Positions 17,110 to 23,079 of a stretch of DNA of 23,079 nt are shown here, piece after piece; position 1 is the stretch's first letter; each line of letters opens with the position of its first letter. The DNA comes from an uncultured Clostridia bacterium (GTDB lineage: Bacteria > Bacillota > Clostridia > TANB77 > CAG-508). The position numbers and the translations under genes are program-made. The stretch spans positions 1-23,079 of the forward strand of contig CALXJN010000111.1 of assembly GCA_944388635.1 (NCBI GenBank), read 5' to 3'. The notes under the pieces are model-generated. The model had not been told where the DNA came from. It did not search any database and was given only the letters and a program-made list of their open reading frames with translations.

Positions 17110-17736
17110 ATGAAAAAGAAAACTTTTATATTAGCTTTTATTATATTATTAATTATAATTATTTTTGCTCAAATCGCTTATAAATTATCAAATTCAGGAA
17201 ATAATATAAATAAATCAGATGCCAATGATATTTTAAATATTAAGTCTTATGAAGCAACTATCGAAGTAGAAGTATATAGTAATAAAAATACAAATAAATA
17301 TATAATAAAACAAAAATATTTAGAACCAAATATGCTTAAACAAGAAATTTTAGAGCCTGAAAATCTTAAAGGATTAACAACCATATTAGAAGGTGAAAAA
17401 CTTATCATAGAGGACAAAAGATTAAGTCTAAAGAAGACTTATGATAAGTATAAAAATATAAATGGAAATTCATTAAGTTTAATTCAATTTCTTGAAGAAT
17501 ATAAAAGTGCTACTGAAATAGAAGAAACAGAACAAGCAAAAGAAAAAACTATAAAAATAAAATTAGATAAAAGTACGAATAAATATGAAAAATACAAAAA
17601 AATCTATATAGATAAAACAACTAATTTGCCAACTAAAATGGAAATTTTAGATATTAACCAAAATAGGACAGTTTACATATTATATAAAGAGATAAAAGTA
17701 AATAAAACAAGTCAAGAAGAAATGCTTGAAAACTGA
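17110..17736 (+). CDS. LolA-like exported protein, possibly GerS-type germination factor
   Basis: A 208-residue protein with GAGG before ATG 17110 and one N-terminal membrane segment (residues about 4-26); no lipobox Cys is seen. The remainder looks like the LolA/outer-membrane-lipoprotein-sorting fold found in Gram-positive exported proteins: SYEATIEVEVYSNKNTNKY, QKYLEPNMLKQEILEPENLK, GEKLIIEDKRLSLKKTYD and KIYIDKTTNLPTKMEILD. In Clostridioides difficile the LolA-like GerS is encoded next to alr2 and mazEF; here mazF follows 71 bases later. That context suggests a GerS-like role in spore cortex hydrolysis, but GerS is a lipoprotein and this protein lacks the Cys, so the call is tentative. 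No CGG codons occur. Confidence 0.6.
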   Translation: MKKKTFILAFIILLIIIIFAQIAYKLSNSGNNINKSDANDILNIKSYEATIEVEVYSNKNTNKYIIKQKYLEPNMLKQEILEPENLKGLTTILEGEKLIIEDKRLSLKKTYDKYKNINGNSLSLIQFLEEYKSATEIEETEQAKEKTIKIKLDKSTNKYEKYKKIYIDKTTNLPTKMEILDINQNRTVYILYKEIKVNKTSQEEMLEN

Positions 17737-17807
17737 TGTATCTCAAATAAAAGACTAATAGTTAAAATATATCTGAAAATATATGTAATAGTAGGAGTGA
17801 AAATAAT

Positions 17808-18158
17808 ATGATAATAAAAAGAGGAGATATGTTTTACGCAGATTTAAGTCCAGTAGTTGGTTCAGAACAAGGAGGAATAAGGCCAGTATTAATAATACAA
17901 AATGATACAGGAAATAAATATAGCCCAACTGTTATTGCTGCTGCAATTACATCGCAAACAGGGAAAACTAAACTCCCAACACATATAGAAATAGGTTCTC
18001 AAAATAATGGGCTAAAGTCAGATTCTATAGTACTTGCAGAGCAAATAAGAACAATCGATAAAAGTAGATTAAAAGAAAAAATCGGCCATATAGATGACAG
18101 TAATATAATAAATCAAATAAATAATGCATTAGGTGTAAGCTTTGGATTAGAAGAATAA
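17808..18158 (+). CDS. mazF: MazF/PemK-family mRNA interferase (NdoA-like)
   Basis: A toxin endoribonuclease that cuts RNA at short sequence motifs. TAGGAGTGA precedes ATG 17808. The 116-residue product has the expected start IIKRGDMFYADLSPVVGSEQGGIRPVLIIQND, quoted here in two parts: IIKRGDMFYADLSPVVG and SEQGGIRPVLIIQND. TVIAAAITSQTGKTKLPTHI, LAEQIRTIDKSRL and the C-terminal helix follow. Residues typical of the active site (Arg after GG, Thr in AAITSQ) are present. In most Firmicutes the antitoxin gene (mazE/ndoAI) lies just upstream after alr; neither is present here, and the 71-base gap is too short. The antitoxin must be elsewhere or absent. Cleavage specificity (UACAU in Bacillus) is not deducible. 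Confidence 0.9.
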   Translation: MIIKRGDMFYADLSPVVGSEQGGIRPVLIIQNDTGNKYSPTVIAAAITSQTGKTKLPTHIEIGSQNNGLKSDSIVLAEQIRTIDKSRLKEKIGHIDDSNIINQINNALGVSFGLEE

Positions 18159-18181
18159 GCAATAGAATTTTCTATTGCTTT
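18158..18181. terminator. Bidirectional terminator between mazF and the HD-GYP gene
   Basis: AGCAATAGAA (18158-18167) and TTCTATTGCT (18170-18179) are complementary around a two-base centre, with T-rich flanks on both strands. It overlaps the stop codons of both convergent genes. Confidence 0.75.
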
Positions 18182-19113
18182 TCTAAATGTTTAATAATAT
18201 CAATTTCTCTATAAAGCTTATTTACTACTTCTTTTCGAGTTTTCAAAGCTTCTTCATATTCATATTCTATATGATGATAATTTTCAAAGTTTTCACCTTG
18301 GTCAAATAAAAGTCTCATACATTCTCTATAATATTCTTTATCAGAATCTTTTTTTGCATTATTAGCTTTCATTTCATATTTATATATTTTGTTTAACCTT
18401 TTAATTTGATCTTGCAAATATTTAATATACTCTAAAGTACATGAAATTTCATAATAAGTATCATCAATAACAACTTTGAATAATATTCTTAGGACTTTTA
18501 TATTAATTTTTCCATATTTTGACTGAGTAGATAGAGTATCCAAAGCTAGAGATTGAACAGAAGGCTCAGCATCTTTTAATAAAAGTCTTAATGTTTCAGA
18601 TATATTAATGTGAGTCTTATATTGCCTTTTTGTAACAATTGCATCATAAACATCAGCAATATGAATAATTTGTGCATAGAATGGAATATCCTTTTTAGTT
18701 AAACCATTAGGATAACCAGTTCCATTTAAACATTCATGATGATAAAGAGCTCCACCAGCATAAGGTCTAAGCTTTAAATCTTTCATACACATATTATATC
18801 CAATAGTTGTGTGAGTTTTCATAATTTCAAATTCAGCATCTGTAAGCATAGTTGGTTTATTAAGTATTTCAGGTGGAATAAAAATTTTACCAATATCATG
18901 TAGATAAGCACAAATAGTCGCATGTATTGTAAAAAGCTTCTTTGCATGCAAATATTCACACATTCTACAAGTTAAATTTGCAACATTTTCACTATGTTTT
19001 CTAGTAAATGGATCCAAATTCTCGAGCATATTAAGTTGGTAGCGCATAGCCTGGTCTAAATTATATGCTTTTAAATTAGTAGGACTATAAAAATCAATAT
19101 CTGGCGTAAACAT
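18172..19113 (-). CDS. HD-GYP domain protein, probable cyclic-di-GMP phosphodiesterase
   Basis: A 313-residue cytoplasmic protein. ATG 19113 has AAAGGAG six bases upstream. The HD-GYP domain spans about residues 25-190: RKHSENVANL with His40, LHDIGKIFIP (His72-Asp73), KTHTTIGY, YHHECLNGTGYPNG (GYP at 133-135) and IIHIADVYDAIVTKRQYK. These residues bind the metal pair that hydrolyses cyclic di-GMP. No receiver, GAF or PAS domain is fused. The C-terminal 110 residues are predicted largely helical (YLQDQIKRLNKIYKYEMK) and may form a coiled coil. It is convergent with mazF and transcribed alone. The target could also be another cyclic dinucleotide. Confidence 0.85.
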   Translation of the reverse strand: MFTPDIDFYSPTNLKAYNLDQAMRYQLNMLENLDPFTRKHSENVANLTCRMCEYLHAKKLFTIHATICAYLHDIGKIFIPPEILNKPTMLTDAEFEIMKTHTTIGYNMCMKDLKLRPYAGGALYHHECLNGTGYPNGLTKKDIPFYAQIIHIADVYDAIVTKRQYKTHINISETLRLLLKDAEPSVQSLALDTLSTQSKYGKINIKVLRILFKVVIDDTYYEISCTLEYIKYLQDQIKRLNKIYKYEMKANNAKKDSDKEYYRECMRLLFDQGENFENYHHIEYEYEEALKTRKEVVNKLYREIDIIKHLEKQ

Positions 19114-19319
19114 AATTTTCTCCTTTGTATATAAATCATAAAAATTAAATTATTTTATAAAACTTTTTATTCTATTTACTAAATTTAATTGTAATAAGAT
19201 AATTAAAAATTTTCTCTATAATTAAAATAATATCATTTATGAGATAAAAAATCAAGAACTATGTTTAGAAAGTTTTACAGGCACAAATATTCATAAAAAT
19301 CTAGTTGTTTTTAGTTGCA

Positions 19320-19349
19320 TTGTCAACCAGAACCGTCCCCCATTGACAA
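19320..19349. repeat. REP-like palindromic element with AACCGTCCCC core
   Basis: Perfect outer arms TTGTCAA (19320-19326) and TTGACAA (19343-19349) enclose a GC-rich core, CCAGAACCGTCCCCCA, unlike the surrounding AT-rich DNA. I recall similar AACCGTCCCC strings as dispersed repeats in clostridial and other Firmicute genomes, but this was not searched. The rest of 19114-19446 is AT-rich with a 20-base TA palindrome (19373-19392) and no gene. Confidence 0.5.
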
Positions 19350-19390
19350 CGCGCTAAAATAGAACTTTATATTTCATATATATATATATG

Positions 19391-19416
19391 AAGGCTTGAG
19401 AGAAATCTCGAGCCTT
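19391..19416. terminator. Stable hairpin in the HD-GYP/permease intergenic region
   Basis: AAGGCTTGAGA (19391-19401) and TCTCGAGCCTT (19406-19416) form an 11-base stem with one G-T pair and a GAAA-like loop. GTTATTAC follows, only a weak U-tail. No gene ends just before it, so it may belong to a small untranslated transcript or a degraded element. Confidence 0.5.
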
Positions 19417-19446
19417 GTTATTACAAAAGAACAAGCTTATGTAAAC

Positions 19447-19475
19447 TTGCTTTTTTGGATAAAATGTGCTAAAAT
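19447..19475 (+). promoter_or_regulatory. Probable promoter of the permease-trmL-ruvA-rarA unit
   Basis: TTGCTT (19447-19452), a 17-base spacer and TAAAAT (19470-19475). The predicted start is near 19482, with GGAG of the permease gene about 20 bases further on. Confidence 0.5.
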
Positions 19476-19512
19476 ATAAAGGTTAAAAATATAGTTTAGG
19501 AGAAAAAATAAT

Positions 19513-20379
19513 ATGATGCATATACTTTTACATACATTAGAGCACACACTAACAGATAGCATAAAACTATTGCCTTTTTTATTCATAGTATATCTAATAA
19601 TGGAATATATAGAACATAAAATCAGTGATAAATCAAAGGAAAAAATAAAAAAAGCAGGTAAATTCGGACCAGCCATAGGAAGCTTATTTGGGATATTCCC
19701 ACAATGTGGCTTTTCAGTTGCAGCAACTAATCTTTATGCAGCAAGAATAATCACACTCGGAACATTAATTGCAGTATACTTATCTACTTCAGATGAAATG
19801 CTCCCAATACTTATATCAAGAGCAGTTCCAATAAATATAATATTAACAATACTTGCAATAAAATTTGCAATAGGTATGGTTTATGGATTTTTAATAGATT
19901 TAATAATAAATATTAAAAATAAAAACAAAGAAGTTGAAAATAAAATAGTAGATATATGTGAAGAGGAACATTGCCATTGTGAAAAGGGAATATTTATATC
20001 AGCACTAAAGCATACAATAAATATTTTTATTTACATATTAATTCTAACATTTATAATAAATTTCATTATAGAAATTGTTGGAGAAGATACACTAAAAAGC
20101 TTTATGCAAGGAGCATCAATATTTGAACCAATAGTTGCGTCTCTTATAGGACTTATACCAAACTGTGCTTCATCAGTAATAATAACAGAGTTATATTTAT
20201 CAGGAATAATTACTTTTGGCTCATTAATTGCAGGACTCTTAGTAAATGCAGGAACAGGTATACTTATGCTATTTAGAATAAATAAAGATGTAAAAGAAAA
20301 TGTAAAAATAGTTGCAATACTGTTTACTTTAGGAGCAGTTACAGGAATTGTAATGAATATATTTAATATAACGATTTAG
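19513..20379 (+). CDS. ArsP_2-like putative manganese/arsenic efflux permease
   Basis: A 288-residue membrane protein; TTAGGAG precedes ATG 19513. It has two homologous halves, each with a signature loop: GIFPQCGFSVAATNLYAARI at about residue 60 and GLIPNCASSVIITELYLSG at about residue 214. These PQCGxS/PNCASS blocks are typical of the permease family annotated as putative manganese transporter or arsenic efflux protein. A cytoplasmic linker contains EEEHCHCEKG, a plausible metal site. About eight to ten helices are predicted. trmL follows after 15 bases. The substrate is not known from sequence; a divalent metal or organoarsenical are the usual suggestions. Confidence 0.75.
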   Translation: MMHILLHTLEHTLTDSIKLLPFLFIVYLIMEYIEHKISDKSKEKIKKAGKFGPAIGSLFGIFPQCGFSVAATNLYAARIITLGTLIAVYLSTSDEMLPILISRAVPINIILTILAIKFAIGMVYGFLIDLIINIKNKNKEVENKIVDICEEEHCHCEKGIFISALKHTINIFIYILILTFIINFIIEIVGEDTLKSFMQGASIFEPIVASLIGLIPNCASSVIITELYLSGIITFGSLIAGLLVNAGTGILMLFRINKDVKENVKIVAILFTLGAVTGIVMNIFNITI

Positions 20380-20394
20380 AAAAGGAAGAAAAAC

Positions 20395-20892
20395 ATGAAA
20401 ATAAATGTAGTAATGGTAGAACCAGAAATTCCACAAAATACAGGAAATATCGCAAGAACTTGTGCAGCAATAGGTGCAAAACTTCATCTAGTATATCCTC
20501 TGGGATTTAGTATTTCAGATAAATACCTAAAAAGAGCAGGCTTAGATTATTGGGACAAGCTAGAAATAGAAGAACATGATTCATTGAATAAATTTTTAGA
20601 AAAATATAAGCCAGAAGATAACAACATGTTTTTTGCAACGACAAAAGCAAAACATTGCTATTCAGATGTGGATTTTAGCCAAATGGATGAAGTTTTTATT
20701 TTATTCGGAAAAGAAACAAAAGGCTTACCAGAAGAACTTTTGAAAAAATATATAGATAATACAATAAGAATACCAATGAAAAATGAACTTCGCTCATTAA
20801 ATTTATCAAACTCAGTTGCAATAATAGTTTATGAGGTATTAAGACAAGGAAATTTTAAAGATTTAAAAGAAATAAGCGAATATTTTGATTAA
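20395..20892 (+). CDS. trmL: tRNA (cytidine/uridine-34 2'-O)-methyltransferase TrmL
   Basis: A SPOUT-class methyltransferase that methylates the wobble ribose of leucine tRNAs. AAAGGAAG precedes ATG 20395. All hallmark blocks are present: VEPEIPQNTGNIARTCAA (residues about 8-25), LHLVYPLGF, LDYWDKL, LFGKETKGLPEELL and IPMKNELRSLNLSNSVAI, which forms the C-terminal knot binding S-adenosylmethionine. It has 165 residues, normal. CGC is read as Arg here (ELRSLN), showing that other CGN codons are in use. ruvA follows after 11 bases. Confidence 0.93.
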   Translation: MKINVVMVEPEIPQNTGNIARTCAAIGAKLHLVYPLGFSISDKYLKRAGLDYWDKLEIEEHDSLNKFLEKYKPEDNNMFFATTKAKHCYSDVDFSQMDEVFILFGKETKGLPEELLKKYIDNTIRIPMKNELRSLNLSNSVAIIVYEVLRQGNFKDLKEISEYFD

Positions 20893-20903
20893 AGGAGACA
20901 AAA

Positions 20904-21510
20904 ATGATAGCATATATTAAAGGAAGTTTAGAAATGAAATTAAATGACTCAGTTGTTGTAGAAACAGCAGGAGTCCGGATATAAAATATTTATGCCACAG
21001 AATGCAATAGAAAAAGTAGGAAATATAGGAGACAATGTTAAAATACATACATATTATTATGTTAGAGAAGACAATATAAGTTTATACGGTTTTTTAACAA
21101 GCGAAGAATTAAGAATGTTTGAATTACTTATACAAACAAGCGGAATAGGCGCAAAATCAGCTTTAACAATACTTGCAAATATAGAGCCACATCAATTTGC
21201 ATTAGCAGTAATCACAAACGACGATGCTAAACTTACTAAAATTCCAGGAATAGGCAAAAAAACAGCAGCAAGAATGATATTAGAGTTAAAAGATAAAATG
21301 AAGATAGAGCTAGACGGAGTTACAAAAGACGATAGTGAAGTAAAAGAGACAATAGAGTTAACCGAAAATGTAGAAGAGGCAATATCAGCTTTGCAAGTGC
21401 TTGGATATAACAAGAAAGAAATAGAAAAGGTATTTGAAAAAGAAGATTTAAAAGATTTATCTGTAGAAGACATAATAAGAAAGGGACTTACACTTTTAGG
21501 AAGAGATTAA
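20904..21510 (+). CDS. ruvA: Holliday junction branch migration protein RuvA; one CGG +1 site
   Basis: RuvA binds four-way junctions and recruits the RuvB motor. AAAGGAG lies seven bases before ATG 20904, which begins MIAYIKGSLEMK, the expected RuvA start. An in-frame CGG at 20976-20978 is followed by ATA TAA in the literal frame. Skipping the C gives TAGVGYKIFMPQ, with the invariant GVGY of the OB domain. Two helix-hairpin-helix motifs follow (TSGIGAKSALTIL, IPGIGKKTAARMIL), then the C-terminal RuvB-binding domain (EEAISALQVLGYNKKEIEK). The corrected length is 201 residues, exactly normal. Without the shift only 26 codons would be made from the true start. ruvB, normally next, is replaced here by rarA. 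Confidence 0.95.
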
Positions 21511-21529
21511 ATGAAGGGAAGTATCATAT

Positions 21530-22774
21530 ATGGATATGAGTAAGCCATTGGCATATAGAATGATGCCAAAAACATTAGAAGAATATGTCGGACAAGAGCA
21601 TATTCTTGGAAAAGATAAAATTTTATACAGAACAATAAAAGCCGATAGATTATCAAGCATTATTTTATGGGGACCACCAGGTTGTGGGAAAACATCTCTT
21701 GCACGAGTAATTAGTAATACGACTAAAACAAAATTCTATAAGATAAATGCAGTAACTTCAGGAGTTGCAGACATAAAAAAGATAATAGAAGAAACACAAA
21801 ATCTTTTGCTTAATCCAGCAGGAAGATGTATATTATTTATCGATGAGATACATAGGTTTAATAAGCTCCAACAAGATGCACTTCTTCCATTCGTAGAAAA
21901 TGGAACTGTAATACTAATCGGAGCAACAACAGAAAACCCATATTTTGAAGTAAACAAAGCTTTAATTTCAAGGTCAATGGTGTGCAAATTAGAACCACTT
22001 ACCATAGATGATGTATTCAAGGTATTAAAAAATGCATTAGAAAGAGAAGAGGGGCTTAAGAACTTCAATGTAAAAATCGAGGATTCGACTTTGAGAAAAA
22101 TTGCAGAGACATCTGGTGGAGACGTAAGAAATGCATTAAACGGTCTAGAAGTTGCAGTACTTACAACTAAAATGGATGCAAACGGAATAATCAATATTAC
22201 TGATGAAATAGCAAAAGCATGTGTACAAAATAGAAAAGTAATATTTGATAAAAACGGGGATAGTCATTATGATAATATAAGTGCATTTATAAAATCAATG
22301 AGAGGAAGCGATCCAGATGCAGCGATATTCTATCTTGCAAGAGCAATAGCAGGAGGAGAGGATCCGATGTTCTTAGCGAGAAGAATAGTGATTGCAGCAT
22401 CAGAGGATGTAGGAATGGCAAATCCAAATGCATTAGTTGTTGCAAATGCAGCAATGCAAGCAGTAAATATGGTAGGAATGCCAGAAGGAAGAATAATACT
22501 TGCAGAAGCAGCAGTATATGTTGCAACTTCAAAAAAATCGAATGCATCATATTTAGCAATTAATAAAGCGATAGAAGATGTAAATACAAAAGAAACAGGT
22601 GAAATACCAATGCATATAAGGAATGCACCAGTTGAAGATATGCAAAATTTTGGTTATAGTAACGGATATAAATATCCACATGATTATCCGGGACATGTAG
22701 TAGACCAGCAATATTTACCAGACGAAATGCTAGGTACAAAGTATTATGTGCCAGATGAAAATTGCGTGCAGTAA
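21530..22774 (+). CDS. rarA: Replication-associated recombination protein RarA (MgsA)
   Basis: An AAA+ ATPase of the clamp-loader type acting at stalled forks. ATG 21530 has AAGGGA about ten bases upstream; ATG 21536 is an alternative. Blocks are PLAYRMMPKTLEEYVGQEHI, Walker A WGPPGCGKTSLA (about residues 48-59), Walker B ILFIDEIHRFNKLQQDALL, sensor 1 IGATTENPYFEVN, arginine-finger region ISRSM, then the tetramerisation domain DPDAAIFYLARAIAGGEDP. It has 414 residues, normal. CGA is read as Arg (SLARVIS). It sits 19 bases after ruvA, where ruvB is commonly found. Confidence 0.93.
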   Translation: MDMSKPLAYRMMPKTLEEYVGQEHILGKDKILYRTIKADRLSSIILWGPPGCGKTSLARVISNTTKTKFYKINAVTSGVADIKKIIEETQNLLLNPAGRCILFIDEIHRFNKLQQDALLPFVENGTVILIGATTENPYFEVNKALISRSMVCKLEPLTIDDVFKVLKNALEREEGLKNFNVKIEDSTLRKIAETSGGDVRNALNGLEVAVLTTKMDANGIINITDEIAKACVQNRKVIFDKNGDSHYDNISAFIKSMRGSDPDAAIFYLARAIAGGEDPMFLARRIVIAASEDVGMANPNALVVANAAMQAVNMVGMPEGRIILAEAAVYVATSKKSNASYLAINKAIEDVNTKETGEIPMHIRNAPVEDMQNFGYSNGYKYPHDYPGHVVDQQYLPDEMLGTKYYVPDENCVQ

Positions 22775-22782
22775 TTTGTTAA

Positions 22783-22811
22783 AGGAGAATTGAAGCTTAC
22801 TCAATTCTCCT
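22783..22811. terminator. Bidirectional terminator hairpin between rarA and the convergent small gene
   Basis: AGGAGAATTGA (22783-22793) and TCAATTCTCCT (22801-22811) are perfectly complementary over 11 bases with a seven-base loop. The stop codon of the minus-strand gene lies in the loop. A TTT tail follows on the minus strand. Confidence 0.7.
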
Positions 22812-23003
22812 ATTATCCTTAGAGTTCATTCTTTCATACTCCTTGCACTTAATCTTATAATCAAGTTGCATACATAAATACCTATAATACATATAAGCTT
22901 GCTCATATTGTAACATAGGATTAAACATAGGATCATTCATATTAGGCTCAAAACCTAAATTATCGTAAGGTGAAAATCCGCTATAATCAACATTTTTATC
23001 CAT
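22797..23003 (-). CDS. Small Tyr/Met-rich hypothetical protein, possibly spore-associated
   Basis: A 68-residue protein not recognised. ATG 23003 (MDKNVDYSGFSPYDNLGF) is chosen because AAAGGAA lies seven bases upstream; a longer in-frame start at 23021 overlaps that site. Composition is unusual: Tyr, Met, Asn and Pro dominate the first half (NMNDPMFNPMLQYEQAYMYY), followed by a basic helix (DYKIKCKEYERMNSKDNRR). There is no signal peptide or membrane segment. A spore coat or crust role is suggested only by composition and by a possible sporulation promoter upstream at 23060-23068. Confidence 0.5.
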   Translation of the reverse strand: MDKNVDYSGFSPYDNLGFEPNMNDPMFNPMLQYEQAYMYYRYLCMQLDYKIKCKEYERMNSKDNRRIE

Positions 23004-23059
23004 ACATATTTCCTTTCTCACAAATTGAATTCTTTTACTAAATTCTATTCTAAAAGTGA

Positions 23060-23068
23060 TAGAATATG
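23060..23068 (-). promoter_or_regulatory. Possible sigma-E/sigma-K type -10 element
   Basis: On the minus strand CATATTCTA fits the CATAnnnTA -10 pattern of mother-cell sporulation sigma factors and lies about 57 bases before the start codon. The -35 region would fall beyond the right edge, so it cannot be checked. Confidence 0.25.
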
Positions 23069-23079
23069 AATAGATATTA

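Noticed and set aside
1..21510. Eleven pseudogenes created by independent frameshift mutations
   Set aside because: All breaks are the same event (C before a Gly codon, making an in-frame CGG). No premature stops or other indels accompany them, and the genes include near-essential ones such as rodA. Random decay would give mixed indel types and positions.
1..21510. Systematic sequencing or assembly insertion of C before GG
   Set aside because: Not fully excluded without reads, but GG also occurs in AGG, TGG, across codon boundaries and in ribosome sites with no inserted C. All 20 events are on the coding strand and in codon phase on both DNA strands, which a chemistry error would not know.
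1..21510. Simple reassignment of CGG to another amino acid
   Set aside because: The downstream protein is in the +1 frame at every site, so a one-codon substitution cannot explain the data.

Overview
The window is AT-rich DNA from a spore-forming low-GC Firmicute, most likely a Clostridia member and plausibly an uncultivated one. Evidence is a gerA-gerB-gerC germinant-receptor operon, AGGAGG ribosome binding sites, TTGACA/TATAAT promoters, many U-tailed terminators, a LolA-like (GerS-like) protein next to mazF, and a minD-minE-rodA cluster. There are no tRNA or rRNA genes and no phage or conjugation module.

Layout. 1-3506 (minus strand): gerA, gerB, gerC. 3655-3880: a small transcription unit with a candidate 40-codon ORF. 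3989-7908: two exported proteins with Flg_new/InlB-like repeats, one with a BIG2-like domain and a Pro-Glu tract, one with duplicated beta-helix-like segments. 8207-9464: dprA and yraN. 9482-12898: a folate unit, with a promoter, a tetrahydrofolate-type riboswitch, folT, folC, and the ECF ATPase and transmembrane genes. 13017-15782: a small membrane protein, then minD, minE and rodA. 15780-16056: a MITE-like palindrome and tandem repeats. 16078-18158: dusB, a LolA-like protein and mazF. 18172-19113 (minus): an HD-GYP protein. 19513-22774: an ArsP-like permease, trmL, ruvA, rarA. 22797-23003 (minus): a small, possibly spore-related protein.

Main discovery. Eleven conserved genes look frameshifted, but every break is the same event. 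An in-frame CGG codon occurs, and the conserved protein resumes in the +1 frame, so CGGN is passed as one glycine (GGN) with the C skipped. I count 20 in-frame CGG codons in recognisable genes: gerC 3, gerB 1, gerA 5, dprA 2, yraN 1, folC 1, ecfA 2, minE 1, rodA 1, dusB 2, ruvA 1. All 20 are frameshift sites. I found no CGG read as arginine, although CGT, CGC, CGA, AGA and AGG are used for Arg. With the shifts applied, each gene becomes a full-length ORF whose frame closes arithmetically; gerC runs off the window edge. The pattern holds on both strands and always in coding phase, which argues against random sequencing error or gene decay. It suggests that CGG is an unassigned codon that triggers obligatory +1 frameshifting, or quadruplet decoding, as glycine. 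Read literally, the sequence would destroy the germination receptor, RuvA, MinE, RodA, DprA, DusB and the folate ECF ATPase at once, so recoding is the simplest explanation.
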